This document shows positions 1-11,046 of a DNA stretch of 64,000 nucleotides, piece after piece. Location of the stretch: assembly GCF_027270315.1 (NCBI RefSeq), contig NZ_CP114413.1:9424001-9488000 (forward strand), in the 5' to 3' direction. A program made the position numbers and the translations under genes. Each line of letters opens with the position of its first letter. Positions within the stretch are counted from its first letter, which is position 1. A model generated the notes under the pieces. It worked only from the letters and a program-made list of their open reading frames with translations. It had not been told where the DNA came from and did not search any database. Source of the stretch: Streptomyces cinnabarinus. GTDB lineage: Bacteria; Actinomycetota; Actinomycetes; Streptomycetales; Streptomycetaceae.

Positions 1-285
1 CCGTCCCAGTCGGGACGGAGCCGGCGGAAGCGGGCCCGACCTCCGAAGCGACTGCCACTTGGTCTCCACGCACCACCCAAGGGCAGGACGGCGTAACGGT
101 CTGCGCCCCCTCCTCAGTCGGCCCGCCGCATTCACTGTGCTTGCACCTATAGTCGGTATTCGGCCACCGATAAACGAACTCCTCTGCTGTAAAGGCACTT
201 TCGCAACTAGTCGCGCGCATGACATCTTGCGTCCATCACTTGTTTCGTACGACCCGGCCTGACCACCGGGTCCTCGGAGGACGCA
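1..285. other. Upstream region without a recognised gene
   Basis: No convincing coding frame was found. The short frame at 59-262 has no ribosome binding site and does not look like a protein family I know. The last bases carry the ribosome binding site CTCGGAGG (273-280) of the subtilisin gene. The segment may contain that gene's promoter, but I see no clear -35/-10 pair. Confidence 0.5.
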
Positions 286-2097
<1,812 letters not shown>

Positions 2098-2239
2098 GTG
2101 AACCTTTTTCATCCTGTGCTGGCAGGGAAGTGGGCTGGTCGGCAGGTGTGGTGACGAGGCAGGGCCCCTCGTCGTCGGCGTGGTGATTCCATTCAGCACA
2201 CCGGCGACCGAAGGGGCTCTGTTGGTTCCGTAGTCCCCG

Positions 2240-2522
2240 GCCTGCCCTGGTCTGCTGCTGCGGGACCGGCGGCCGGACGGTCTGCTCGTCGGACTGGCCG
2301 TGCCGCCTGCCAACCACCTGGGGCGCAGCGACCACGCACCGTTCTGGAACCGGGAGATTCCCGCGCTCATGCTCACGGACACCGCCAACTTCCGTAGTCC
2401 GCACGACCACGGGTCGACGGACGGACCGTCCCGGCACCCTGGACTACGAGCGGCTGGCCGCCGTCTCGGAGGCCACGGCGATGACGGCCGTGTGGTGGTC
2501 GGCGGCCGGTGGCCACGCGTGA
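2240..2522 (+). pseudogene. Remnant of an M28-family (Zn) aminopeptidase
   Basis: A C-terminal fragment of a secreted M28 peptidase. One frame reads LGRSDHAPFWN followed by EIPALMLTDTANFRSPHDH, the family's metal-ligand and substrate-loop region. The homology then continues in another frame as GTLDYERLAAVSEATAMTAV and stops at 2520-2522. A frameshift therefore lies near 2430-2440, and the N-terminal two thirds, including the first metal-binding half, are missing. No start codon or ribosome binding site fits. It may once have been a neighbouring secreted protease; it is now certainly inactive. Confidence 0.75.
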
Positions 2523-2575
2523 TCGTCCGGTGAGCGAAGGACGCGGCTCGCCCCGTGGGGCACGTTCCCGTGCCT

Positions 2576-3046
2576 TCAGCCGGACGGCGCTCCCTGGGCG
2601 GGGAGCAGGTCCGCGGTGGCGACGTCCCAGTCGACGCAGGCGAGTTCCTGTTCCGCGGGGACGAGGTGATACGTGCGCTCCAGCCACTGCGCCAGAGGTG
2701 GCACGGGCAGCTCGAAGAGGGCCGCCATGTCGCTCGCGGCCAGCTGAAGCCACGCGGTGGCGCCCTCCTCCAGGTGCGAGGGCCACATCCGGATGTCGCC
2801 GAGGCCGCTCATCGAGTACAGCCCCTGCTGAAGCAGGTCCCGGCCGATCCGCCAAAGGACCCGCGGGCCTCCTTCGACGAGGAGCTCCACGCTCACGATC
2901 AAGGGGGATTCCGGGGTGAACCGGAACTCCGCCCGGACGGGCTGCCGCGCGCAGACGCCGAGCACGCGCTCGATGTCCAGGGTCAGGTCGAGTCGGCCGG
3001 GCGGTGCCTTTCGAGGGGCCTGGGAACCGGGTTCGTTGCCGCTCAT
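2576..3046 (-). CDS. SsgA-like (SALP) sporulation/cell-division regulator
   Basis: SsgA-like proteins are small cytoplasmic proteins of sporulating actinomycetes that help control septum placement, peptidoglycan remodelling and spore maturation. This one has 156 residues, close to the usual 130-150. The family pattern is clear: a beta-rich N-terminal half with VRAEFRFTPESPLIVSVEL, the central RIGRDLLQQGL, then GLGDIRMWPSHLEEGATAWL and a C-terminal LAQWLERTYHLVPAEQE. The start is ATG 3046, with GAAGGA about ten bases upstream. It stands alone, without the MreB or ssgR-type neighbours some paralogues have. A second family member lies at 38454-38921. Which of the numbered SALPs it is cannot be decided here. 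Confidence 0.88.
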   Translation of the reverse strand: MSGNEPGSQAPRKAPPGRLDLTLDIERVLGVCARQPVRAEFRFTPESPLIVSVELLVEGGPRVLWRIGRDLLQQGLYSMSGLGDIRMWPSHLEEGATAWLQLAASDMAALFELPVPPLAQWLERTYHLVPAEQELACVDWDVATADLLPAQGAPSG

Positions 3047-3369
3047 GTCGGAGTGGTCCTTCGCTGGGACGGAGGGTGGCCCGATCTACTTTCGTCGCCG
3101 CGGCAGCCGTGTACATAAGTAACTTGACTGTCCCGTCTCACCTGGCTTCAGAGTGATCACCGTGTCCGCTGGGCGGTTTGCGGGCAGTTGCCCCTCTCCG
3201 GGGTCCGTGAAGTCGGGGCATCCGGGCCCGGCCGCGGCCCGCGGACGCGCCGGACGGGGGCTTCGGCATTCAGTCATTCGACTGTCGTCCCCGGCGCACG
3301 TCTGAACGATGCTGAACCAATCGCCCGCGTGCCGGTGCCGGGTGGTCGTGATGCTCGGAGGAACCAGCC
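3047..3369. other. Divergent intergenic region
   Basis: This separates the SsgA-like gene (minus) from an alpha/beta hydrolase gene (plus), so it should carry both promoters. TTGACT near 3124 is a possible -35 hexamer for the plus strand, but the match downstream is weak. The hydrolase ribosome binding site GGAGGA lies just before 3370. Nothing else is recognisable. Confidence 0.4.
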
Positions 3370-4170
3370 GTGAACCGTACTCCCGTCGTCTTCATCCATG
3401 GCGCGTGGCTGCACGCGCTGTCCTGGGAGGCATGGGCGGAGCGGTTCGCGAGTCGGGGGTTCCTCGCCGTTGCCCCCGGTTGGCCCGGGGAGGCCGCGGC
3501 CGTCCGCGAGACGCGCATGTCTCCCGGGCCGTTCGGCCGGCTCGGCCTGGACACGCTTACGGAGCACTACGCCGGCATCGTGCGGTCGTTCGAGGTCTCG
3601 CCGGTGATCGTCGGTCACTCCGTCGGCGGGCTCATCGCACAGCATCTCGTCGGCGCCGATGTCGGCCGGGCCGCGGTGGCGATCGCGCCCGCCCCGATCA
3701 ACGACTTCACCCAGCCCGCGCCCCCCGTTCCGCTGTGGGCACCCGGCCGGGGCGAGGACACCGATCCGTTGGTGTCCCTGTCCCCGGAGCAGTTCCGGCA
3801 CGTCGTCGCGAACACCGTCGGGCCCGAGGAGTCCGGCCGGCTCTTCGAGCGCTATGCGATACCGGCACCGCGCCGACTGCTCGCCGACCTCGGATGCGGG
3901 GGAGCCGTGCGTAGCCCGCTCGCGGCGGCGGACACCGGCAACGTGCGTCGCGGACCGCTCCTGTTGATCTCGGGACAGGAGGACCGCCTTGTGCCCGACT
4001 CCGTGACGCGCGCGGTCTACAAGCAGTACGGCGACTCCACGGCCGTGACCGACCTCAAGCAGTTCGCGGACCGTGCCCACTCACTGGTGATGGACAGCGG
4101 ATGGCGCTTCGTGGCCGACTATGTGCTCGGCTGGCTCGACGAGCACGGCGTCCGCCCTCACACGTCCTGA
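3370..4170 (+). CDS. Alpha/beta hydrolase
   Basis: A cytoplasmic alpha/beta-fold hydrolase of 266 residues with no signal peptide. The fold starts with VVFIHGAWLH (oxyanion-hole HGxW region). The nucleophile elbow is GHSVGG with Ser84, the acid is Asp205 in GQEDRLVP, and the base is His237 in DRAHSL. A GTG start at 3370 is supported by GGAGGA just upstream. The protein resembles the broad esterase/lipase-like group common in Streptomyces, so the substrate is unknown. It converges with the LAL regulator gene on the other strand: the two coding regions overlap by 13 bases at their 3' ends. Confidence 0.9.
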   Translation: MNRTPVVFIHGAWLHALSWEAWAERFASRGFLAVAPGWPGEAAAVRETRMSPGPFGRLGLDTLTEHYAGIVRSFEVSPVIVGHSVGGLIAQHLVGADVGRAAVAIAPAPINDFTQPAPPVPLWAPGRGEDTDPLVSLSPEQFRHVVANTVGPEESGRLFERYAIPAPRRLLADLGCGGAVRSPLAAADTGNVRRGPLLLISGQEDRLVPDSVTRAVYKQYGDSTAVTDLKQFADRAHSLVMDSGWRFVADYVLGWLDEHGVRPHTS

Positions 4171-6917
4171 TCGCTCGGCAGCCTGCCCAGCGCGTCGCGC
4201 AGGGCGGCGCGAGAGGTGATGCCCAGTTTGGGGAAGACACGGTAGAGGTGGGAGCTGACCGTGCGCGGCGACAGGTGCATTCGGTCGCCGATTTCCTTGT
4301 TGGTGAGTCCGCCGGCAGCGAGATCCGCGATCCGGCGCTCCTGCCAGGTCAGCGCGGTGGGGTGCGCCGAGGTGGCAGGGGCGGAGGAGCCGGCGGCGAG
4401 GAGTTCGGCCCGGGCTCGCTCGGTCCACGCGGGTGTGCCGAGCCGTTCGAAGGTCTCCGTGGCGATCATGAGTGTGTGGCGTGCGGCTTTACGGCCCTGG
4501 GTGTGCCTCAGGCGGATGCCGTGGGCGAGGCGGATGCGGGCGAGTTCGAAGGGGAAGCCGGCGGCGCCGGGGTGCGTCTCGGCCCGGCGGTGCATGGTGT
4601 CCGCCTCCCCGGGGTCGGTGGCGGTCATGGCAAGGGCGCCGTACGTGATCAGGGCGAGGCGGGGGGAGATGTCCGGGAGTCGGGCGTGCTGGGCGGCGAG
4701 GGCGTGCGCGCGGGCCTGTTCGGTGCGACCGGTGTGGAGGGCCGCCTCCACGAGGTCGAGCAGGGTGCGGGGGGCCTGGTGGGTGTACGGCTGGAAGGTG
4801 CCTGGGGGTGTGATGCCGATGGCGTGGAGGTAGGCGGCCTCGTAGTCGCCGTCGTTGAGGGCGGCAGTGGTGCCGATGGCGTCGGCGATCTGGGTGAGGA
4901 AGCCGACGCCGCGGGGCCGGGCCCAGGCGTCGACCGTGGCCTGGAGTTCGCGTGCTCGGTCGGTGTCGCCGCGCAGGGCGGCGAGCAGGCCCAGGTATGC
5001 CCGGCTGTGGTGCGCGAACAGGTCGTGGCGGTGCGACGTCATCAGCTCCAGACCGCGCTGCCCGGTCCGCTCGGCCTCTTGCCACTCACCGGCCGCGATC
5101 TGGTCGAGCATGATCAGATGCAGCATCGTCATGCCCGGCGCCATGGCTCCGGTCTCCACTTCTCGGTCCACGGTCCGCTGCAGATGCGGCCGGTACTGGC
5201 TGAGGGTGTCCACGTGGTAGGCGGCGACGCTCAGCCGGCTGATGTCCCATGGTTCGAGCGCCCGCAGGCCGGCGAAGGCATGCTCGACCCGCTCGCGGAC
5301 GCCGGCGCCGCGCCGCACCACATCGCTCCAGGAGTCCTGGTAGATGCGGGAGTACGGCGGCACTAGGTCACCCAGCGAGTCGAGCAGCTCATGCGTCCGC
5401 TGCCAGGGTCCCTCGTCGCTCGCGTACTGGTTGATGGCCAGGAGCAGGTTGACCAGCCGGGTCAGCACCTCGCTCGACTCTCCCGCGCCACCGTCCCGGA
5501 TGCTCTCGATCGCCGCCCGCACCAGGTGCTGCGAGGACCGCACGTCCCCGTCCTCGTACAGCGCGGCATAGGCCGAGGCGACCACCGCGGCCGGGGAGTC
5601 GCCCGGCCCGGACGCGGTGTCGGAGCGCAGCAGTTGCTGTGCCCGGTCGAGGCGGCCGGTGTGGCCGGCGACGAAGGCCGCGTCACCGAGTCTGCGGGAG
5701 CGGTCCTCGTGCCGCTCGCTCAGCTCCGCAGCCCGGGTCAGCCAGGCGACGGCGGCCACGGCGCCGCCCCGCCGGGTGGCCGACTCCGCGGCGGCCTCCA
5801 GCGCGAGCGCGACCTCTTCGTCGGGATCGACCACCGAGGCGGCGAGGTGGGTGGCCCGTCGCTCCACGTCGTCCCGGTGGACCTGGGCGAGAGCCGCGTG
5901 TGCCGCCCGCCGCTCGTTCGGGGTGGCCATCTGGACCGCGGTCGACCGCACCAGAGGATGCCGGAAGACGAAGGCGCCACTGAGCGGGTCGATGTCCAGC
6001 AGGCCGGCCGCCACCGCCTCGTCGGCGTCCCGCATCCGGTAGCGCGTGCCACGGGTGCCGCCCGCCGCGGTACCCGCCTTGACACCGTCCAGGGCGCCGC
6101 GCAGCAACTCGGCGCGCAGGGCGTCGCCGAGAGCGCCGATGCGGGAGCCGTACACCTGCTGAAGACGCAGGGGCAACGGTACGCCGGTGTACCCGACGCT
6201 GTCGGTTGAGTTCAGCCCTGCCCGCTCGACGTAGGGTGGAAGTTCCAGCAGGGCCAGCGGGTTTCCCTGCGCCTCGTTCAGGACCAGCTGGCGGATCCGG
6301 GCGTCGAGGCCGGGGTGGCGCAGGTCGAGGAGCTGCTCGGAGGCCTTCTCATCCAGCGTGTTCACTGGCAGTACGGACAGGGCGGCGGTGTCGAAGCCCG
6401 AGGGTATGTCGGAGCGCAGGCCGACGATGAGCCGGACGGAGCTGCCGGTGAGCCGGCGTCCCACGAATCCGCACACCTCGGTGCTGGAGGAGTCCAGCCA
6501 CTGGCCGTCGTCGAGCACGAGGAGCAGGGGTTTGTGCGACGCGGCGAGCGAGAGCAGGTCGAGCACGGCGATGCCGAGGGTCATGACCGAGGGGGGTGTG
6601 CTCTCATTCCTGCCGAAGACGACGTCGAACACTCGCCGGTGCACGTCGTCCAGGCGATCGACGTAGGACAGCAGCGGGTACAGGAACTGGTGCAGACCGG
6701 CGAACGGGAGCTCCGACTCGGCCTCGACCCCGGCCGCGCGGATCACCCGGTGGTTCTCGCGGGCCGCCAGCTCGGCGGCATGGTCCAGCAGGGCGCTCTT
6801 GCCGACGCCCGTCTCGCCCCGCAGCACAAGAGCCTTGCCTCCAGGGGCCGTCACGAACTCGTACAGCACGTCCTGTTCGCTTGCGCGGCCGAACATGGTC
6901 CCGACGACGGACTCCAT
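4158..6917 (-). CDS. Large ATP-binding LuxR-family (LAL/MalT-like) transcriptional regulator
   Basis: A 919-residue LAL regulator combining an N-terminal STAND-type AAA ATPase, a long helical TPR-like middle and a C-terminal LuxR helix-turn-helix. The Walker A motif GETGVGKS is at about residues 34-41, and a Walker B-like LLLVLDDGQWLD follows. The HTH lies in the last 60 residues (LTWQERRIADLAAGGLTNKE, then SPRTVSSHLYRVFPKLG). ATG 6917 is preferred because GGGGGA lies just before it; an in-frame ATG at 6980 lacks a ribosome binding site. Such proteins usually activate catabolic or secondary-metabolite operons after ligand sensing. Its target is unclear; the convergent hydrolase is the nearest gene. 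A paralogue of similar size is at 11047-13845. Confidence 0.93.
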   Translation of the reverse strand: MESVVGTMFGRASEQDVLYEFVTAPGGKALVLRGETGVGKSALLDHAAELAARENHRVIRAAGVEAESELPFAGLHQFLYPLLSYVDRLDDVHRRVFDVVFGRNESTPPSVMTLGIAVLDLLSLAASHKPLLLVLDDGQWLDSSSTEVCGFVGRRLTGSSVRLIVGLRSDIPSGFDTAALSVLPVNTLDEKASEQLLDLRHPGLDARIRQLVLNEAQGNPLALLELPPYVERAGLNSTDSVGYTGVPLPLRLQQVYGSRIGALGDALRAELLRGALDGVKAGTAAGGTRGTRYRMRDADEAVAAGLLDIDPLSGAFVFRHPLVRSTAVQMATPNERRAAHAALAQVHRDDVERRATHLAASVVDPDEEVALALEAAAESATRRGGAVAAVAWLTRAAELSERHEDRSRRLGDAAFVAGHTGRLDRAQQLLRSDTASGPGDSPAAVVASAYAALYEDGDVRSSQHLVRAAIESIRDGGAGESSEVLTRLVNLLLAINQYASDEGPWQRTHELLDSLGDLVPPYSRIYQDSWSDVVRRGAGVRERVEHAFAGLRALEPWDISRLSVAAYHVDTLSQYRPHLQRTVDREVETGAMAPGMTMLHLIMLDQIAAGEWQEAERTGQRGLELMTSHRHDLFAHHSRAYLGLLAALRGDTDRARELQATVDAWARPRGVGFLTQIADAIGTTAALNDGDYEAAYLHAIGITPPGTFQPYTHQAPRTLLDLVEAALHTGRTEQARAHALAAQHARLPDISPRLALITYGALAMTATDPGEADTMHRRAETHPGAAGFPFELARIRLAHGIRLRHTQGRKAARHTLMIATETFERLGTPAWTERARAELLAAGSSAPATSAHPTALTWQERRIADLAAGGLTNKEIGDRMHLSPRTVSSHLYRVFPKLGITSRAALRDALGRLPSDQDV

Positions 6918-7285
6918 ACTTCCCCCACTGTCTTCCCCGTTGAGGCGCAAGAGCGAGGTTACGTCGCTCCGCCGCATCATGGTTGCGCGGCCGGTGTCCG
7001 GCCCGTCACATGCGGGTGCGGAGCGGTCTCCTGGTGGAAGCGGGGATCGGTTGTGACGTGCCGCCGCCTACCGCCCACTTCACACCTCGGTCCTCACACG
7101 AGAAGAGTAGATGTCTCAGGTGACCTCGTCACGCGGTTTGGCCGAAAAGGTTCTTGTTGCTCGCACTTCCCCGGGTGTGTCCGGGCCCCGACACGCGGCT
7201 CGACACATGTGCTTTGGGATCCCGACCACCCCGCTGTGACCATGGCCGGGCGCCGCAAGGGCAGTCACTTCACGAGGAGACACAC
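6918..7285. other. Divergent intergenic region
   Basis: About 370 bases between the LAL gene (minus) and the broken LLM oxidoreductase (plus). It must hold the LAL promoter. I find no RNA gene or clear repeat. GAGGAGA at 7274-7280 is the former ribosome binding site of the downstream pseudogene. Confidence 0.4.
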
Positions 7286-8138
7286 ATGAAACTGGGCCTG
7301 GCCATACCGACCTTCGGTCCCGACGCACAGCCGGAGGGCATCCTTGAAGTCTGCCGTGCCGCCGAGGAGATGGGGTACGACTCCCTGTGGACGGGAGACC
7401 GGGTCCTTGCCCCGCTCGCGCCCTCCGCCCCCTATCCGAGCCCCGACGGCCGGATGCCGCGCGTCTACGAGAACCACATGGATCCGCTGGTGGCGCTCAC
7501 CTTCGCCGCATCCCACACGACACGTGTCCGGCCTCGACCTGCTCAGCGGGGGACACCTGCTGGTGGGTCTGGGCCTCGGCTGGATGCCGGACGAGTAGAC
7601 CGCGGTCTCCGTGCCCTGGAAGGGCCGCGGGGCGCAGCTCGACGAGACGCTGGACGTGCTCAAGAAGTACTGGGCCGACGACGTCTTCGCCCACGAGGGG
7701 CCGCTGTTCACGGTCCCGGAGACCGTGGTCGGGCTCAAGCCGAGCCAGCGGCCCGGAGCGCCCGTGCTGCTCGCCGCGTTCGCCCCGGGCGGCCTGCGCC
7801 GGATCGGCCGGCGGCTCGACGGCTGGCTGCCGGTGGCGATGCCGCTGCCGCACCTCCTCGGCATGTGGGTCGTGATCTGCAAGGAAGCGGTCGAGGCCGA
7901 ACGCGACCCGGCCGGCCTGCACATGGCACTGCGCGTCAACCCGGAGCTGACCGACATCAGGACCGATGCGGAACTGATGCCCCGCGCGGGCACCCTCGGT
8001 CAGTACATCGACTACGCGCGTACCGCCGCCGAGGCCGGCGTGCACGAACTGTTCATGGACTTCGGGCAGACCCCCGCCACCCTGGCCGAACGCGTCGACC
8101 TGGCAGGCCGCTTCATCGAAGGAGTACGGCGCGGCTGA
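7286..8138 (+). pseudogene. Broken LLM-class F420-dependent oxidoreductase
   Basis: A luciferase-like monooxygenase-fold oxidoreductase of the kind that uses coenzyme F420. The N-terminus MKLGLAIPTFGPDAQPEGIL begins at ATG 7286 after GAGGAGA. Around 7525-7530 the homology changes frame, and roughly 15-20 expected residues between TTRV and the GLDLLSGGHLLVGLGLGWMP segment are missing. An in-frame TAG at 7596-7598 follows. After it the sequence continues cleanly (VPWKGRGAQLDETLDVLKKY) to 8138. The gene is therefore inactivated by a deletion with frameshift plus a nonsense codon. The C-terminal half could in principle be translated from ATG 7611 but would lack the barrel's first half. Confidence 0.85.
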
Positions 8139-8166
8139 CGGGACACGCCCGACCATCGCGCACACC

Positions 8167-8205
8167 GCCCCCCGGGAACACGTGAACACATGTGTTTCCG
8201 GGGGC
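8167..8205. terminator. Bidirectional hairpin terminator
   Basis: A GC-rich inverted repeat with about 14 paired positions, one bulge and one wobble around a ten-base loop. It lies between the convergent LLM pseudogene and the TetR gene, where a shared terminator is expected. Confidence 0.6.
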
Positions 8206-8214
8206 TTCGTCGTG

Positions 8215-8757
8215 TCAGGCTGCTCCGAGACCGTTCAGCAGGGTGTCGACCACGACGTCCGCGGCCTGCGCGGGGCTCAACTCGGGCAGCTGCCCGGACA
8301 CCAGATGCATGAGCTGGGGCAGCAGCGCGCTCGCCCAGCCCTCGGGCAGCCCGGGGCGCAGCAATCCCTCTTCGGTCGCGCGTTCGAGGAAGACGTCGAC
8401 CTCGTGGGCGGATGCGTCCCGGCGTCGGCGGACGGTGTCGTCGGCGAGCATGCGGGCGAGGTCGACGGGCCACCTGCGGTTGACCGCGATGATGTTCTCG
8501 ACGTAGCGGTGCAGGGCGACGGCGACGGGGGCCTCGCGCAGCCGTGCGTCCTCGATGGCCTCTTCGATGGCCGTCAGACGGGACTCGTAGATGGCGGCGA
8601 GAAGTTCTTCGCGCGAGGCGAAGCGTCGGTAGACGGTGCGCCGGTCCACCCCTGACTCGGCGGCGATGCTCGCGATGCTCGCGCCCGGATCGGTGGCGAG
8701 CATGCGGGCTCCGGTGGTCAGGACGGCTTCCAGATTTCGTACGGCGTCGGCTCTCAC
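8215..8757 (-). CDS. TetR-family transcriptional repressor
   Basis: A TetR/AcrR-type dimeric repressor of about 180 residues. The N-terminal helix-turn-helix is intact (ASIASIAAESGVDRRTVYRR, then FASREELLAAIYE), followed by an all-helical ligand-binding domain. I chose GTG 8757, which starts about ten residues before the first HTH helix; a TAGACT -10-like box lies only a few bases before it, so the mRNA may be leaderless. An upstream in-frame GTG at 8802 is possible. The gene is divergent from an MFS drug exporter. The palindrome between them (8829-8852) recurs before an aldehyde dehydrogenase at 17708-17731, so both are predicted targets. The ligand is unknown. Confidence 0.9.
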   Translation of the reverse strand: MRADAVRNLEAVLTTGARMLATDPGASIASIAAESGVDRRTVYRRFASREELLAAIYESRLTAIEEAIEDARLREAPVAVALHRYVENIIAVNRRWPVDLARMLADDTVRRRRDASAHEVDVFLERATEEGLLRPGLPEGWASALLPQLMHLVSGQLPELSPAQAADVVVDTLLNGLGAA

Positions 8758-8828
8758 GGCAGGCAGTCTAGCCCGGCATGTGACCTCTGAGGCACCTACC
8801 ACCTCATGGATGTAGAGATCTGCCAGCT

Positions 8829-8852
8829 AAGTGCTACATTGAAGTGACAGTT
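8829..8852 (+). promoter_or_regulatory. Candidate TetR operator (copy 1)
   Basis: The left half, CTAAGTGCTACATTGA (8827-8842), is identical over 16 bases to the site at 17706-17721. The right half (AAG, TG, ACAGTT) is a degenerate inverted match. It lies 34 bases before the MFS start and about 70 bases before the TetR start, in the divergent promoter region. Confidence 0.6.
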
Positions 8853-8886
8853 AACTCTGGTAGTGCCAAGCGAAAGGCAAGTTCCG

Positions 8887-10422
8887 ATGCCGAAGTCACA
8901 GTCCCCCTCACCCCGGGAGGGCGGTGTCGCCGCGGCGATGAGCGCGCTGATCCTCGCGGTCCTGCTCGCGGCCCTGGATCAGACCATCGTGTCGACCGCG
9001 CTGCCCCGCATAGCGCGGGACCTGAACGGGTTCGACGACATCGCCTGGGTCAGCGCCGCCTACCTGCTCGCCTCCACGGCGGTGACACCGCTGTGGGGCA
9101 AGCTCGGCGACATGTTCGGCCGCAAGCGGCTCTACCTGGCCGCGACCACGATCTTCCTGGTCGCCTCGGTCGCCTGCGGCCTCGCACAGAACCTTCCCGA
9201 GCTGATCGGCGCCCGGGTGCTGCAGGGCGTGGGCGGCGGCGGCATGATCGTGCTGACCTTCGCCCTGGTCGGCGACATCGTCGCGCCGAGCGAACGCGGC
9301 CGCTACCAGGGCATGTTCGGTTCGGTGTACGGCGTGGCCAGCATCGTCGGACCGCTGCTGGGCGGCGTCTTCACCGACCAGCTGTCCTGGCGGTGGGCCT
9401 TCCTGATCAACCTGCCCGTCGGGTTCGTCGCCCTGGCCATTGCAGCGCGGGCGCTGCCCAGCGCCACCCGGGGTGCCAAGGCGCCCATCGACTACCTCGG
9501 CGCGACCCTGTTGGCCGCCATCGCCACCGGACTGGTCCTGATCACGTTCTTCGGCGAGCGCTGGGGCTGGGGCTCGCCGTCCATCGTCGGCCTGATCGCC
9601 GCCACCGTCGCCCTGGCCGTGCTGCTGGTGCCCGCCGAGCGCCGCGCCGCCGCCCCGGTCCTGCCGCCGGCCATGCTCGCCTCCCGGACGGTGGTCTTCT
9701 CCTCGCTGATCGGGTTCTTCGCGAACGCCGCCATGTTCGCGGTCCTGGTGTACCTGCCGACGTATCTCCAGATCGTGCAGGGGGTCTCGGCCACTCTCTC
9801 CGGCATCCACATGCTGCCCCTCGTCGCCGGTCTGGTCATCAGCCAGTCCCTGGCCGGACGCTGGTCCGCACACGCCGACCGGCTGCGCCCGATCCTGCTC
9901 GCGGGCCTGGCCGCCAACCTCGCCGGGCTGCTCCTGCTGGGCACCATCGGGGCCGCCACCGGCACCCTGGTGCTCAGCGGCTACTTCCTGATCACCGGCA
10001 TCGGCATCGGCATGGTGCCCATGGTCGTGCTGACCACGGTTCAGAACAGCGTCCCCGCCGCCGACCTCGGCGCCGCCAGCGCCGTCGTCACCTTCGCCCG
10101 CTCCATCGGCGCCGCCTTCGGGGTCGCCGTGTTCGGGACCCTCCTCAACACCGGCTTCGCCGACGGCACCGACGACCTGCCGACCGGCGGGGGCTTCGAC
10201 GCGGCCCGCCCCGACACCATCGGCCACCTGCCCGCCGCCCTGCGCGACACCGCGCTCGACGCCTTCGCCCACGCCACGGCCACCGGCTACCTCTGGATCG
10301 CCCCGACCCTGGCCGTCGGCGTCGTCCTCGCCCTCTTCCTCAGGCCGTCCCGCAGGACCGGGAACACCACCGGCGCCCCTGCCCCCGTCCGCGCGGCCGA
10401 GGACACCGTCACCGCGGCCTGA
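8887..10422 (+). CDS. MFS multidrug exporter, DHA2 (EmrB/QacA) family
   Basis: A 14-helix drug:H+ antiporter of 511 residues in the cytoplasmic membrane. Family signatures are present: LDQTIVSTALPRIARDLNG in helix 1, WVSAAYLLASTAVTPLWGKL in helix 2, GDMFGRKRLY in the loop between helices 2 and 3, and the motif C-like MFGSVYGVASIVGPLLGG in helix 5. ATG 8887 is chosen over GTG 8863 because AAAGG precedes it and translation there starts directly before the first helix. It is divergent from the TetR gene, the classic arrangement for a repressor-controlled exporter induced by its substrate. The C-terminus is short and polar. The substrate cannot be inferred. Confidence 0.93.
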   Translation: MPKSQSPSPREGGVAAAMSALILAVLLAALDQTIVSTALPRIARDLNGFDDIAWVSAAYLLASTAVTPLWGKLGDMFGRKRLYLAATTIFLVASVACGLAQNLPELIGARVLQGVGGGGMIVLTFALVGDIVAPSERGRYQGMFGSVYGVASIVGPLLGGVFTDQLSWRWAFLINLPVGFVALAIAARALPSATRGAKAPIDYLGATLLAAIATGLVLITFFGERWGWGSPSIVGLIAATVALAVLLVPAERRAAAPVLPPAMLASRTVVFSSLIGFFANAAMFAVLVYLPTYLQIVQGVSATLSGIHMLPLVAGLVISQSLAGRWSAHADRLRPILLAGLAANLAGLLLLGTIGAATGTLVLSGYFLITGIGIGMVPMVVLTTVQNSVPAADLGAASAVVTFARSIGAAFGVAVFGTLLNTGFADGTDDLPTGGGFDAARPDTIGHLPAALRDTALDAFAHATATGYLWIAPTLAVGVVLALFLRPSRRTGNTTGAPAPVRAAEDTVTAA

Positions 10423-10445
10423 GACGCCGCCGAGGTCTCGGAGGA

Positions 10446-10922
10446 CTACGCCGGGGCGTTCTCCCAGAGCCTCTTCAGCTGCGCGAGCCACAGAGCCTGC
10501 ATGCGCTGTGCCCACACGGGCCGCAGCGCATGCAGGCGCTCGGCGGCAGGCCCCCGTACGACGTTCTCGGACGCCACGTGGGTGCCGCCGCCGACCTCGG
10601 TGAGCAACCAGGCCTGGTACAGCTGCACCCCGGCGCCCACACCCGACCAGCCGAGCCTGTGCGGCGGCACCCGTTCGCCGACGTAGACCTCGAAACGGTG
10701 GCCGTGGAACCGGACGTGAAAGGTGTCCTCCGCGACTCCGGCGCACGCCTCGGTGATGCCCGGAACGCAGTCGGGCCACCGCCCCACCTCCGCGAGCAGG
10801 CCGAAGGCCGTGGCCGGCGGGGCGTGCACGACGGCCTGCGCCTGGCAGAAGCTGTGGGCGTGATCGGGCGAGAACCCCGACGGCCAGTGGATGTCGGGAT
10901 GACTGTCTGAGACACCGGGCAT
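10446..10922 (-). CDS. SRPBCC (START/Bet v1-like) family protein
   Basis: A 158-residue helix-grip protein. It opens with a histidine-rich stretch, then shows the family pattern QAVVHAPPATAFGLLAEVGR, with WPDCVPGITEA, EVYVGERVPPHRLGW, and a C-terminal helix LKRLWENAPA. ATG 10922 is preferred because GAGAGGAAG lies seven to nine bases upstream; the earlier frame from 10967 lacks this. SRPBCC members bind hydrophobic ligands and include polyketide cyclases and toxin-like coenzyme Q binders, so the family alone does not give a function. It converges with the MFS gene with a gap of 23 bases. Confidence 0.82.
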   Translation of the reverse strand: MPGVSDSHPDIHWPSGFSPDHAHSFCQAQAVVHAPPATAFGLLAEVGRWPDCVPGITEACAGVAEDTFHVRFHGHRFEVYVGERVPPHRLGWSGVGAGVQLYQAWLLTEVGGGTHVASENVVRGPAAERLHALRPVWAQRMQALWLAQLKRLWENAPA

Positions 10923-11046
10923 CCGGTTCTTCCTCTCGTGGTGCTTGGTGGCATCGGGCACGGCCACTCGGCGTCCACTCTGCGCGGGTGTCCGGGGCCC
11001 GGCATACGTCGAATGACTGGGCGGTCGGAACGATTCTCAGGCCCCC

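Noticed and set aside
4101..5366. 421-codon plus-strand frame opposite the first LAL regulator
   Set aside because: Gly/Val/Ala-rich antisense shadow; the LAL protein on the other strand has Walker and HTH motifs and correct codon bias.
8908..10779. 623-codon minus-strand frame over the MFS gene
   Set aside because: Translation is Gly/Asp/Gln-rich without helices; the exporter frame on the plus strand is clear.
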